A stretch of DNA of 64,000 nucleotides from Pseudomonas alcaligenes. GTDB taxonomy: Bacteria > Pseudomonadota > Gammaproteobacteria > Pseudomonadales > Pseudomonadaceae. A program made the position numbers and the translations under genes. The stretch spans positions 1,697,501-1,761,500 of the forward strand of contig NZ_LZEU01000001.1 of NCBI RefSeq assembly GCF_014490745.1. Reading direction: 5' to 3'. Positions 1 through 10,501 of this stretch are shown here, piece after piece (positions within the stretch are counted from its first letter, which is position 1; the number at the start of each line of letters is the position of its first letter). The notes under the pieces were generated by a model that was not told where the DNA came from, made no database searches, and saw only the letters and a list, made by a program, of their open reading frames with translations.

Positions 1-265
1 CGGTCAGGCCGAGCTGGCCGAGCTGGCTCAGGCGGCCCATGGCCAGGCCCAGGGCCGGGTCGCCACAGAGCTGGATGGCCGCGTGGCCGAGGCGCATGTA
101 GCGCGGAATCGACAGGCGTCCCTGTGGCTCGCTGAGGCGTGCGGCGTCCAGGCCGAACTGCTGGAGCAGGCTGTCGCCGTCCTGACCGGCTTCGTGCAGG
201 GCGTCGACCAGGCTGTGGATGAAGCCCACCGAGAGATCGCCAAGGCGCACCCGTGGCGTTTTCAT
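1..265 (-). CDS. AraC-family transcriptional regulator, N-terminal part (cut by window edge)
   Basis: Only the first 88 codons are inside the window. The product starts MKTPRVRLGDLSVGF and runs through a helix-rich stretch with 'PQGRLSIPRYMRLGHAAI' and 'GDPALGLAMGR', which is the pattern of the arabinose-binding-like N-terminal domain of OruR-type AraC regulators. The DNA-binding helix-turn-helix would lie beyond the left edge. The ATG overlaps the TGA of the upstream nitrilase-like gene by 4 bp (ATGA), so the two are probably cotranscribed. The ligand cannot be told from this part. Confidence 0.75.
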   Translation of the reverse strand, partial: MKTPRVRLGDLSVGFIHSLVDALHEAGQDGDSLLQQFGLDAARLSEPQGRLSIPRYMRLGHAAIQLCGDPALGLAMGRLSQLGQLGLT

Positions 266-1173
266 GCCGGATCCAGCCACAGGTTGAGCAGTTGGCTGCC
301 GGCGCCTTCGCCGCTGTGCGAAGTGGCGCCCGGAGTCGGCTCGATGCTGGACAGCGGCAGGCGCCACAGGCGGCCGCGCAGGAACAGTTGTAGGCCGCGT
401 GGCGAGCCGGTGGGCGTCAGGTACAGGCCGCTGCCGGGGCTGCGCACTACTTCCAGGCTGCCGTCTGCCAGCGGCAGCTGGTAGCTGTGGCTGCTGCTGG
501 CAGCTTCCGGCCAGGGGGCGCTGTAGGGCTCGCCCAGCGGCTGGCCGTGGGCATCGAAGACCAGGCCGAACTCGTGCAGCGGGCCGTCGCCGACGTGAAT
601 CCGGCCGTCCACCAGGCTGGGCTGGGGCAGCAGCAACGAGCCGGCCAGCAGAGTGACCCGGTACTCGCGGGCCAGGCCGGCGAACAGCTGCTGGTAGTCC
701 TGGGCCAATTGCGTGGCCTTGTCGCGCAGCAGTGCTTCGTCCAGGTCGCGGCCCTGCAGATGGCCGCCGAGCAGCAGCCAGGGGTGGCTGAGGCCCAGGC
801 GCAGGTTGGCTTCGTCCAGCGAGCGGGCGGCATAGACTTCAGCCTTCTCGCCCTGCAGCAGCAGCCAGGTGCCGATCTGATCCGGCAGGGCGACCACCGT
901 ACGCTCGCCCAGCAGGCCGAGGTCGCGCGCCTTGTTCAGGCTGGCGGCCAGTTTCAGGCGCAGGGCGGCGGGGCTGCGGTAGTCGCTGGGGTAGAGCTGC
1001 GGGCGGATGCCCAGCAGGTTGCCGTGGTGGCCGGCCGGGGCCGGCGGGCCGACCAGTTCGCTGCGCAGGTCGCTGAGGTAGTGCGGCCTGTCGCGTTGCG
1101 CAGTCCACCAGGCGTAGCCGGCGAGGCTGGCGGCCAGCAGCAGGAGGGGCAGGGAGAGCAGCAGCTTGCGCAT
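262..1173 (-). CDS. Nitrilase-fold (carbon-nitrogen hydrolase-like) protein with no cysteine
   Basis: 303 aa, beginning with a hydrophobic N-terminal segment (residues 3-22) that is a membrane anchor or signal peptide. The middle region has the alternating strands of the C-N hydrolase fold: 'RTVVALPDQIGTWL' where active enzymes have a PE motif, and 'REYRVTLLAGSLLLP' near residue 185. The whole protein has no cysteine, so the Glu-Lys-Cys triad cannot be complete, and the usual Glu is Asp. This suggests a catalytically dead family member or a different chemistry. The ATG at 1173 was chosen because a later start would lose the hydrophobic segment and an upstream start adds an unlikely 19-residue extension. 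It is divergent from fadH. The family assignment is by pattern only. Confidence 0.55.
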   Translation of the reverse strand: MRKLLLSLPLLLLAASLAGYAWWTAQRDRPHYLSDLRSELVGPPAPAGHHGNLLGIRPQLYPSDYRSPAALRLKLAASLNKARDLGLLGERTVVALPDQIGTWLLLQGEKAEVYAARSLDEANLRLGLSHPWLLLGGHLQGRDLDEALLRDKATQLAQDYQQLFAGLAREYRVTLLAGSLLLPQPSLVDGRIHVGDGPLHEFGLVFDAHGQPLGEPYSAPWPEAASSSHSYQLPLADGSLEVVRSPGSGLYLTPTGSPRGLQLFLRGRLWRLPLSSIEPTPGATSHSGEGAGSQLLNLWLDPA

Positions 1174-1313
1174 GAGGAATGGGTCTGGGGTTGGGATGGT
1201 CAGGGTAGGGAAGGTGGCGGCCGTTGCCAAGCCAGCCTGCTATTTTTGATCAATAAGTTGTTAGTTTCGATCATTGAGCGGCGTTGGATGGCTCTTTATC
1301 GTCTGCCCCATAA

Positions 1314-3413
<2,100 letters not shown>

Positions 3414-3424
3414 GCAGTCGACGC

Positions 3425-3450
3425 AACGCCCCGCCTAGTGCGGGGCGTTT
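3425..3450 (+). terminator. Rho-independent terminator after fadH
   Basis: Perfect 10-bp arms (AACGCCCCGC 3425-3434 and GCGGGGCGTT 3440-3449) around a 5-nt loop, followed by a short T-rich run. It lies 12 bp after the fadH stop. Confidence 0.85.
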
Positions 3451-3483
3451 GCTTTATGGCCCGATAACAACAAGGAGAAGCCG

Positions 3484-3915
3484 ATGTCCCTCGATGCTCA
3501 ATTGCACCCCGCCGCAGCTGCCGCCCTGCAGCGCTGGCACCAGTTCATCGCCGCCCAGGATCTGCGCCAGCTCCCCGAGCTGCTGCACCCCGAGGCGGTA
3601 TTCCGCTCGCCCATGGCGCACACCCCGTACCCGGGGGCGCCGGCGGTCAACCTGATCCTCAATACCGTGCTGCAGGTGTTCCAGGACTTCGCCTACCACC
3701 GCGAACTGGCCAGCGCCGATGGCCTCAGCGTGGTGCTGGAGTTCTCGGCTCGCGTTGGCGAGCGCGAGCTCAAGGGCATCGACATGATCCGCTTCGATGA
3801 GGCCGGCAAGATCGTCGAGTTTGAAGTCATGGTGCGTCCCATGAGTGGCCTGCAGGCCCTTGGCGAGGAGATGGGTCGGCGTCTGGCGCCACTGCTGGCG
3901 GCCCGTAAGGGCTGA
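3484..3915 (+). CDS. NTF2-like (SnoaL-like) small protein
   Basis: 143 aa with the helix-then-sheet pattern of NTF2-like folds: 'LQRWHQFIAAQDLRQLPELLHP' (an N-terminal helix before 'AVFRSP'), then beta strands such as 'GLSVVLEFSARVGERELKGIDMI' with a buried polar pocket. Members include small isomerases, dehydratases and binding proteins, and nothing here fixes the substrate. AAGGAG at 3473-3478 precedes the ATG. It stands 70 bp after fadH, past that gene's terminator, so it likely has its own promoter or reads through. A role in lipid metabolism is only suggested by position. Confidence 0.7.
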   Translation: MSLDAQLHPAAAAALQRWHQFIAAQDLRQLPELLHPEAVFRSPMAHTPYPGAPAVNLILNTVLQVFQDFAYHRELASADGLSVVLEFSARVGERELKGIDMIRFDEAGKIVEFEVMVRPMSGLQALGEEMGRRLAPLLAARKG

Positions 3916-4123
3916 TTCACCCAACCCCATCACAGTTTCGCCGCACCGTCTGTCCGCCGCTTCTTTGCGGCGGATGACTGCCAACCCAATCACACTGCCC
4001 GCTGCGCTTTTTCCCCTAGACTTGCTCGGAACAGAGGGCTGGCTCCGCCCCCGGTGCGCTTTCGGCACCCGCGATCAGGCCACCGTCCCACGCGCTATAC
4101 CCGTGCCGGCCCGGAGGAAGAAC

Positions 4124-5488
4124 ATGAGCATGCAGAACAAACCGCAGATGGTCGAGGCCGTGCTGTTCTTCAACGAGCGCGGGATCTGCAAGGAAATGCT
4201 GTTTCCCGAGTTCGAGGCTCTGCTCGACGGTGTGGTCAACATGCCCGAGTACGCCGACGAACAGATGCGCATGGCCTACGTGCTGATCAACCCGCGCCTG
4301 CTGGTGCGTGCCGCCGTATTCTTCTACCTCGACTTCGACGAAAAGGGTGCTGCCGACTCCGGCTGGAACCTGCCGTTGCGCCACCTGGCCGACAACGCCG
4401 GGCGCGGCCCCGATCTCGGTGCCGGGCCGATTCGCCTGGCCTGCCGCAGCCAGTGCCCGGTGTCCTGGCACCAGATGCACCTGTGGGATCCGAGCCTGGC
4501 ACCGGGCAAGAACGACCTGGCGGTGCTGCGCGATACGATCAAGCGCAACCAGATGGGCCTGCTGGTGGTCGAGGACGCTCCGGCCGTGCTGCCCGAGCGC
4601 CTGCAGATCGCCGCCGAGGAAAAATGGCAGGCCCCCGACCCGGCGCGCGAGGCGTCCGAGAAGCTGGCCGAGCAGAAGGAACAGGAACACCGCCTGAAGA
4701 CCGCCCAGCTGATCAAGCAGCAGCGCCTGCGCATCAGCACCCTGGGTACCCAGCACGCCGAGGAGCTGGGTCGCCTCAAGCTGGCCATGGAAGAGCGTCA
4801 ACGCGCGCTGCAGACGGAGATCCACAACCTGCACCAGGCCCTGCGCCAGCAGGAAGAGCTGAACACCAGCCTCAAGCAGCAGCTGGACGAACAGGTCGAC
4901 AACTTCCAGAGCACCCGCGAGGAAATGTCCCAGCAGCTGCGTGCCCTGGAGCGCCACGGGCGCACCGAGGCGGATATCCTGCGCACCCAGTTCGGCGGCG
5001 AGCTGCAGGCCAAGGTGGCGGCGGCGGTGGCCGAGTACAAGGAGCAGGTGGCCATTCGTGATGTCGAGCTGGCCTACCGGGCCGAGCAGGAAACCCAGCT
5101 GCAGCAGGAGCTGGCGCGTCTCAAGCACGAGCGCGACGAGCTGGCCGGGCAGGGCGGCGAACAGATCCTCGAGCGCCTGTCCAAGCTCGGCGTGGTGTTC
5201 GTGGTCTACCATCCGGGCGCCGGTCACCTGACCATCCCGCTGCAGGACATCGCCCGCTACCAGGACAACCCGATGAGCTACGCCGCGGCCAAGTGTTTCG
5301 TCTCCGAAACCCAGTATCGCCAGTGGCTCGGTCACTACCAGCAGCCCACCTGCGAGGCCAGCCTGCCGTCCGGCGAGCGTTGCGCCATGCCCATCGACCG
5401 GGTGGAAACCCCCAGCCGCTTCGTGGTCGGCGATTCCAACTGCTGCGCCCGGCACAAGGCCGGCAGCCGCCTGCGTACCGTCAGCTAG
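4124..5488 (+). CDS. Coiled-coil protein with conserved N- and C-terminal domains, function unknown
   Basis: 454 aa. Residues 1-170 form a compact domain ('EAVLFFNERGICKEMLFPEFEA' is its start). Residues 175-350 are a long coiled coil rich in Gln, Glu, Leu and Arg. The C-terminal 100 residues hold a second domain ('LGVVFVVYHPGAGHL') and cysteines in 'PTCEASLPSGERC' and 'SNCCARHK', possibly a metal site. Homologues in Pseudomonas are sometimes labelled chromosome-partitioning-like, but no ParA motif is visible, so I assign no function. GGAGGAAG at 4113-4120 fixes the ATG at 4124; the open frame upstream lacks a ribosome binding site. Its TAG overlaps the GTG of the next gene. Confidence 0.75.
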   Translation: MSMQNKPQMVEAVLFFNERGICKEMLFPEFEALLDGVVNMPEYADEQMRMAYVLINPRLLVRAAVFFYLDFDEKGAADSGWNLPLRHLADNAGRGPDLGAGPIRLACRSQCPVSWHQMHLWDPSLAPGKNDLAVLRDTIKRNQMGLLVVEDAPAVLPERLQIAAEEKWQAPDPAREASEKLAEQKEQEHRLKTAQLIKQQRLRISTLGTQHAEELGRLKLAMEERQRALQTEIHNLHQALRQQEELNTSLKQQLDEQVDNFQSTREEMSQQLRALERHGRTEADILRTQFGGELQAKVAAAVAEYKEQVAIRDVELAYRAEQETQLQQELARLKHERDELAGQGGEQILERLSKLGVVFVVYHPGAGHLTIPLQDIARYQDNPMSYAAAKCFVSETQYRQWLGHYQQPTCEASLPSGERCAMPIDRVETPSRFVVGDSNCCARHKAGSRLRTVS

Positions 5489-6426
5489 TGGCGCTGCAGG
5501 TTCCCGCCTGGAGCCCGCTTGCCCCGCTACAGCCGCTGCACCTGGACTGGCTGGCCGCTGCCGGGGTCGAGGTGGCGGTGCTGCGCCTGGATCTGCTCGA
5601 TCCGCTGATCTCCGGCAACAAGTGGTTCAAGCTGCAACCTTACCTGCAGGCGGCCGCTGCTGCCGGCGCCGAGGGCCTGATCAGCCTGGGCGGCGCCCAC
5701 TCCAATCACCTGCATGCCCTGGCTGCCGCCGGTCAGCGCTTTGGTTTCGCCACGGCCGGCCTGCTGCGCGGCGAGCCGCAGGACACCCCGACCATCCGCG
5801 ATCTGCAGGACTTTGGCATGCAGCTGCACTGGCTCGGCTATGGCGGCTACCGCGCCCGTCATCAGGCGGATTTCTGGCGGCCCTGGGGCGAGCGCTACCC
5901 GCAGCTGTATCCGGTGCCTGAGGGTGGTAGCGGGCTGGCCGCGGCGCGGGCCTGCATGGCCATCGCTGGGCAGGCCGAGGTGCAGCTGGCCGCGCTTGGC
6001 TGGCATGGCCACGATGGCTGGTGGCTGGCCGCCGGTACCGGCACTACCCTGGCCGGGCTGGTGCTGGCCGAAGCCGGGCGCCGTCCGGTGTACGGGGCGC
6101 TGGCGGTACCGCCCGGGCATGGCGTGGAAAGTAACCTGAGCGCCCTGCTGCAAGAGGCGGGTTGCGCCAATGCAGGCTATAGATTGGTGGAGGCGGCGCG
6201 CGGCGGTTTTGCGCGCCTGGATGACGAACTGGCCGGCTTCGTCACCGCCAGCGAGGCGCAGGCGGGGCTGCCGCTGGAGCCGGTCTACACCGGCAAGGCG
6301 CTGCTGGCATTGCGCGCCGAGGTGCAGGCCGGTTACTTTGCCAGGGGCACGCGCCTGCTGCTGGTGCACACCGGTGGCCTGCAGGGGCGCCGGGCCATGG
6401 CCGCGAGCCGGCAGACCCGGGCCTGA
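5488..6426 (+). CDS. PLP-dependent D-cysteine desulfhydrase / ACC deaminase-like enzyme
   Basis: 312 aa fold-type II PLP enzyme. The N-terminal motif 'DLLDPLISGNKWFKLQ' carries the PLP lysine (the K in GNK), followed by 'SLGGAHSNHLHALAAA', the substrate/phosphate loop, and the glycine-rich 'AAGTGTTLAG' that grips the PLP phosphate. These match the ACC deaminase/D-cysteine desulfhydrase family, which in Pseudomonas mostly releases sulfide, pyruvate and ammonia from D-cysteine. The GTG at 5488 is the likely start: it overlaps the upstream TAG by one base and gives the family length, while the longer open frame has no support. Confidence 0.8.
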   Translation: MALQVPAWSPLAPLQPLHLDWLAAAGVEVAVLRLDLLDPLISGNKWFKLQPYLQAAAAAGAEGLISLGGAHSNHLHALAAAGQRFGFATAGLLRGEPQDTPTIRDLQDFGMQLHWLGYGGYRARHQADFWRPWGERYPQLYPVPEGGSGLAAARACMAIAGQAEVQLAALGWHGHDGWWLAAGTGTTLAGLVLAEAGRRPVYGALAVPPGHGVESNLSALLQEAGCANAGYRLVEAARGGFARLDDELAGFVTASEAQAGLPLEPVYTGKALLALRAEVQAGYFARGTRLLLVHTGGLQGRRAMAASRQTRA

Positions 6427-6471
6427 GCCCGGGCGGAGTTGCCAACAAGAATGATGCAAGGACTGGTTTCG

Positions 6472-7581
6472 ATGATCGAGCCGCTGAACCCCGAACAGTT
6501 GCGCAGTTTCACGCCGCTCAACGTGCTTTCCGAACAGCAGTGGCGCGAGCTGCGCAGCCAGCTGGTGCCCCAGCCGCTACTGGCGGGGCAACTGCTGTTT
6601 CGTCAGGGGGATCAGGCGCGTAGCACCTACTACCTGCTCTCCGGCGAGCTGCTGCTGCGCAGTGCCGATGGCCAGGAGGAACGCCTGCAGGCCGGCACCG
6701 CCGCCAGTTGCCATCCGCTTTCGCCGAGCCTGCCGCGCCTGCACGAGGCGCGGGCGCTGAGCGATGTCAGCGTGCTGATGCTCGACAGCGCCACCCTCAG
6801 CCGCCTGCTGACCTGGCGCCTGGCCTATCAGGATCTGCTGCTGCAGCTGGGTGGCAAGGGCGAGGATGTCGAGTGGCTGGAGCGCCTGCTGGAGAACCCG
6901 CTGTTCGCCAAGGTGCCGCCGGCCAATGTCGAGGCCATGCTCGAACGCCTGCACCCGATCGATCTGCCGGCCGGCAGCCGGATTCTGCAGGAAGGCGAGA
7001 GCGGCGACTGCTGCTACTTCCTCAAGAGCGGCCGCGCCGAGGTGTTCCGCGGTGGCGAAGGCTCGCGCCAGGTGCTGGCCGAACTGGAAGTCGGCGCCTG
7101 TTTCGGCGAGGAGGCGCTGCTCTCCGATCAGCCGCGCAACGCCACCGTGACGCTGATCGAGCCGGGCGTGGTGCTGCGCCTGGATCGTCAGGATTTCTTC
7201 GCCCTGCTCAAGGCGCCGGTGGTCGACGAGGTGTCTTTCGGTGAGGCCGCGCGCCTGTTGTCCGGCGGTGCGCAGTGGCTGGACGTGCGCCTGCAGGACG
7301 AGTACGAGCGCTCCCACGCCCAGCAGACCCTGAACATGCCGCTGCACCTGTTGCGGCTGAAGACCCGCCTGCTGGACAAGGGCAAGACCTACCTGTGCTA
7401 CTGCGACAGCGGCAAGCGCAGCGCCAGTGCGGTGTTCCTCCTGTCGCAGCTGGGCTTCACCGCCTATGCCCTGCGCGAGGGCCTGGATGCCTTGCCGGCC
7501 ATCCAGCGCGACGGCCTGCTCTGCGAAAGCGGGCCGGGCTACCTGGCGCGTACCGGCGGGCGTACCGAACGCAGCCACTGA
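6472..7581 (+). CDS. Protein with two cyclic-nucleotide-binding domains and a C-terminal rhodanese domain
   Basis: 369 aa. The first cNMP-like domain (about residues 8-115) has 'LLFRQGDQARSTYYLLSGEL'. The second (about 140-255) is the better one, with 'AGSRILQEGESGDCCYFLKS' and a phosphate-binding-cassette-like 'GACFGEEALLSDQPRNATV'. Residues 260-350 are a rhodanese domain with active-site loop 'CDSGKRSAS', so the catalytic Cys is present. No DNA-binding domain is seen, so this is probably a sulfur-relay or signalling protein, not a CRP-type regulator. AGGA at 6457-6460 favours the ATG at 6472; ATG 6451 is an alternative. It converges on the DUF1853 gene with a 12-bp gap. Confidence 0.8.
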   Translation: MIEPLNPEQLRSFTPLNVLSEQQWRELRSQLVPQPLLAGQLLFRQGDQARSTYYLLSGELLLRSADGQEERLQAGTAASCHPLSPSLPRLHEARALSDVSVLMLDSATLSRLLTWRLAYQDLLLQLGGKGEDVEWLERLLENPLFAKVPPANVEAMLERLHPIDLPAGSRILQEGESGDCCYFLKSGRAEVFRGGEGSRQVLAELEVGACFGEEALLSDQPRNATVTLIEPGVVLRLDRQDFFALLKAPVVDEVSFGEAARLLSGGAQWLDVRLQDEYERSHAQQTLNMPLHLLRLKTRLLDKGKTYLCYCDSGKRSASAVFLLSQLGFTAYALREGLDALPAIQRDGLLCESGPGYLARTGGRTERSH

Positions 7582-7593
7582 GGCCTGCGGCTC

Positions 7594-8559
7594 TTACTGC
7601 GCCTCGTCGTCGACGGGATGCGGCGGGGCCTGCAGCGGCCAGTGGTCGCTGACCAGGAACAGCCGCTCGCATTCCTGCCAATCCCCCTCTCTGTCAGGCT
7701 CCAGGCGCACCAGCAGCTGGGCCGGCGCGTCGCCGGGCAGCTGCTGCAGCCAGGTGTCGAACTGTTGCTTCGTCCATAGCTGGTCGGCGCTCAGGCGCGC
7801 CGGTGCCAGCCAGGCCCGGCGCGCCAGCGGCAACCAGCAGGCGCCGGCCTGCAAGGCCTGGCGTTGAGCCCAGGCGCGGCGCGGCAACCAATGGCCGCGC
7901 AGGTGCTGCGGGTGGGCATCGGCTGGCGCCGCGCAATCCTGCGGCCAGGGGTGGAACAGGTAGCCGCCGAGCCAAAGGCTGGCCCTAGGCGCCTGCTGCG
8001 TCTGCTCGGCGATCTGCGCCGCCGCGGCTGGGCTGGCCGACAATGGCAGCTGATGCTGCAGCAGGTGTTGCAGCTTGCGCCCCAGGCGATCCTCGCTGGC
8101 CGGCCCCAGCCAGTGCTGCGGATCGCCGCCGGGCAGGCTGGTCGGGCCCAGGTAGAGCTTGATCGCCAGCTCCAGGTGGTGCACGCCCTGGTCATCGCGC
8201 AGCAGCAGATCCAGTTCGCCGAGGGTGTGGCCCTGTTCGCGGATCGGCAGGTTGGCGGCCAGCAGCTCGACATCCGGCGCTTGCTCCAGGGCGTATTGCC
8301 AGAGGCGCTCGTAGTAGCGGCCGAGGCGCCGCGAGCCGTTGGCGAGAAACTGCTGCAGGGCGCTGCTGTCCTGTTCCTGCTGCTGCAGCCAGGCCAGCAG
8401 GCGCTCGGGGTCGCTGGCCCAGCGGCTGGCCGTCAGCGGGTGGCGCAGCGGCAGGTTGCCCTGCAGTAGCGGCGGCGACAGCAGCGCCCAGGCCAGGTCG
8501 CGCACCTGGGGGTGGCGCAGTTCGGCGAGGCTGGGCTGGAGTGGCGGCAGGCGGTTCAT
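7594..8559 (-). CDS. DUF1853 family protein with a PD-(D/E)XK-like core
   Basis: 321 aa with an ATG at 8559 and a TAA at 7594. The DUF1853 signature is visible as 'LRHPQVRDLAWALLSPPLL' near the start. Around residue 130 the strand pair 'GELDLLLRDD' and 'HLELAIKLYLG' has the E-x-D ... L-E-x-x-x-K spacing of PD-(D/E)XK nucleases. It is divergent from nadK with about 78 bp between starts, an order conserved in Pseudomonas. No enzymatic activity is established that I know of, so a nuclease role is inference from the motif. Confidence 0.8.
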   Translation of the reverse strand: MNRLPPLQPSLAELRHPQVRDLAWALLSPPLLQGNLPLRHPLTASRWASDPERLLAWLQQQEQDSSALQQFLANGSRRLGRYYERLWQYALEQAPDVELLAANLPIREQGHTLGELDLLLRDDQGVHHLELAIKLYLGPTSLPGGDPQHWLGPASEDRLGRKLQHLLQHQLPLSASPAAAAQIAEQTQQAPRASLWLGGYLFHPWPQDCAAPADAHPQHLRGHWLPRRAWAQRQALQAGACWLPLARRAWLAPARLSADQLWTKQQFDTWLQQLPGDAPAQLLVRLEPDREGDWQECERLFLVSDHWPLQAPPHPVDDEAQ

Positions 8560-8637
8560 GGGGCGAGCATAGCCGGTTTGCTGCTGTTGCCGGCTTTCGC
8601 CCATAATTCGGCCATTACTCCCGTCGCAGAGCGCCCC

Positions 8638-9525
8638 ATGGAGCAGTTTCGCAATATCGGCATCATCGGCCGCCTGGGCAGCGCCCAGGTACTCGATACC
8701 ATCCGCCGCCTGAAGAAATTCCTGATCGAGCGTCACCTGCACGTGATCCTCGAAGACACCATCGCCGAGGTGCTGCCCGGTCACGGTCTGCAGACCTGCT
8801 CGCGCAAGATCCTCGGTGAGGTCTGCGACCTGGTCATAGTGGTCGGCGGCGATGGCAGCATTCTCGGTGCCGCGCGCGCCTTGGCCGGCCAGCGGATTCC
8901 GGTGCTGGGGGTCAACCGCGGCAGCCTGGGCTTCCTCACCGACATCAAGCCGGACGAGCTGGAAGTGAAGGTGGCCGAGGTGCTGGAAGGGCGCTTCCTC
9001 GAGGAGAGCCGCTTCCTGCTGGAGGCCGAAGTGCGCCGCCACGGCGAGGCGATCGGCCAGGGCGATGCGCTCAACGACGTGGTGCTGCACCCAGGCAAGT
9101 CGACCAAGATGATCGAATTCGAGCTGTTCATCGACGGCCACTTCGTCTGCAGCCAGAAGGCCGACGGCCTGATCGTCGCCACGCCCACCGGCTCCACCGC
9201 CTATTCGCTGTCCGCCGGCGGGCCGATCATGCACCCCAAGCTGGACGCCATCGTCATCGTGCCGATGTACCCGCACACCCTGTCCAGCCGACCGATAGTG
9301 GTGGACGGCAACAGCGAGCTGAAGATCGTGGTGGCCGACGACCTGCCGATCTACCCGCTGGTGTCCTGCGACGGCCAGAACCACTTCACTTGCGCCCCCG
9401 GCGACACCATCACGGTGGCCAAGAAACCGCAGAAACTGCGCCTGATCCACCCGCTCGACCACAACTACTACGAGGCCTGCCGCACCAAGCTCGGCTGGGG
9501 CGGCCGCCAGTGGAGCCACGACTGA
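8638..9525 (+). CDS. nadK: NAD kinase
   Basis: 295 aa. It phosphorylates NAD to NADP in the cytoplasm. The family motifs are all present: 'VVGGDGSILGAAR' near residue 70, 'LGVNRGSLGFLTD', 'ALNDVVLHPG' and 'PTGSTAYSLSAGGPI'. The ATG at 8638 begins MEQFRNIGIIGR, the normal family N-terminus. The next gene starts 1 bp after the stop, so nadK, the metallophosphatase and the rhomboid form an operon. Confidence 0.95.
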   Translation: MEQFRNIGIIGRLGSAQVLDTIRRLKKFLIERHLHVILEDTIAEVLPGHGLQTCSRKILGEVCDLVIVVGGDGSILGAARALAGQRIPVLGVNRGSLGFLTDIKPDELEVKVAEVLEGRFLEESRFLLEAEVRRHGEAIGQGDALNDVVLHPGKSTKMIEFELFIDGHFVCSQKADGLIVATPTGSTAYSLSAGGPIMHPKLDAIVIVPMYPHTLSSRPIVVDGNSELKIVVADDLPIYPLVSCDGQNHFTCAPGDTITVAKKPQKLRLIHPLDHNYYEACRTKLGWGGRQWSHD

Positions 9526-9526
9526 G

Positions 9527-10501
9527 ATGCTCCTCGACAGCGAGCGCAGCTACGACCTGATCGGCGACGTGCACGGTTGCGCACGCAGTCTGGCGCGCTT
9601 GCTGGAGCAGATGGGCTATCGCCGTGAGGCCGGCGTGTGGCGTCATCCGCGGCGCATGGCGTTGTTCCTTGGCGACATCATCGACCGTGGCCCGCGTATC
9701 CGCGAGGCCCTGCACCTGGTGCACGAGATGGTCGAGGCCGGCCAGGCCCTGTGCATCATGGGCAACCACGAGTACAACGCCCTCGGCTGGTACACCGAGG
9801 CGCCGGCAGACAGCCCGCGCCAGTACGTGCGCGAGCGCACGCCGCGGCACGAGCGCCTGCTGCAGCAGACCTTCCGCCAGTTCGACGGGCATGCCGGCGA
9901 CTGGCGCGACTTCCTCGCCTGGTTCCAGCAGCTGCCGCTGTTCATCGATGCCGGGCGTTTCCGCCTGGTGCATGCCTGCTGGGACAAGCCGCTGATTGCC
10001 CAGCTCAAGAGCCAGTTCGCCGATGGCCGGGTCGACGAGGCGTTCGTCAGAGCCTCGGCGGTGCCCGGCAGCTTCGCCAACCGGGTGTTCGAGCGCCTGC
10101 TGCGCGGCACCGACATGCGCCTGCCGCAGGGCCTGACCCTGACCAGCGAAGAGGGCTTCACCCGCGCCTATTTCCGCACCAAGTTCTGGGAGGACGATCC
10201 GCAGACCTACGGTGACGTGGTGTTCCAGCCCGATGCCCTGCCCGAGAGCGTGGCCAGCCTGCCGCTGACCCCGACCGACAAGGGCCGCCTGCTGCAGTAC
10301 GGCGCGGACGAGCCGATGCTGTTCGTCGGCCACTACTGGCGCCGTGGCCGCCCGGCACCGATCCGCGCCAACCTGGCCTGCCTGGACTACAGCGCGGTGA
10401 TGTACGGCAAGCTGGTGGCCTATCGCCTGGACGACGAACAGCAGATCGATCCGGGCAAGTTCGTCTGGGTCGAGGTGGAGCGTCCCGAGGCGCCGCAATG
10501 A
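9527..10501 (+). CDS. Calcineurin-like metallophosphoesterase
   Basis: 324 aa. It has the classic dimetal motifs in order: 'DLIGDVHGC' (residues 8-16), 'LGDIIDRGPR' near 45-54, 'IMGNHEYNA' near 79-87, and later histidines 'LVHACWDK' and 'FVGHYWRRG'. This is the PPP-type phosphatase layout; substrates could be phosphoproteins, dinucleotides or other phosphoesters. It begins 1 bp after nadK and overlaps the rhomboid gene by 4 bp (ATGA at 10498-10501). Confidence 0.85.
   Translation: MLLDSERSYDLIGDVHGCARSLARLLEQMGYRREAGVWRHPRRMALFLGDIIDRGPRIREALHLVHEMVEAGQALCIMGNHEYNALGWYTEAPADSPRQYVRERTPRHERLLQQTFRQFDGHAGDWRDFLAWFQQLPLFIDAGRFRLVHACWDKPLIAQLKSQFADGRVDEAFVRASAVPGSFANRVFERLLRGTDMRLPQGLTLTSEEGFTRAYFRTKFWEDDPQTYGDVVFQPDALPESVASLPLTPTDKGRLLQYGADEPMLFVGHYWRRGRPAPIRANLACLDYSAVMYGKLVAYRLDDEQQIDPGKFVWVEVERPEAPQ

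Noticed and set aside
3953..3974. Hairpin TCCGCCGC/GCGGCGGA after the NTF2-like gene considered as terminator
   Set aside because: It has a good stem but no T run on either strand, so I do not list it as a terminator.
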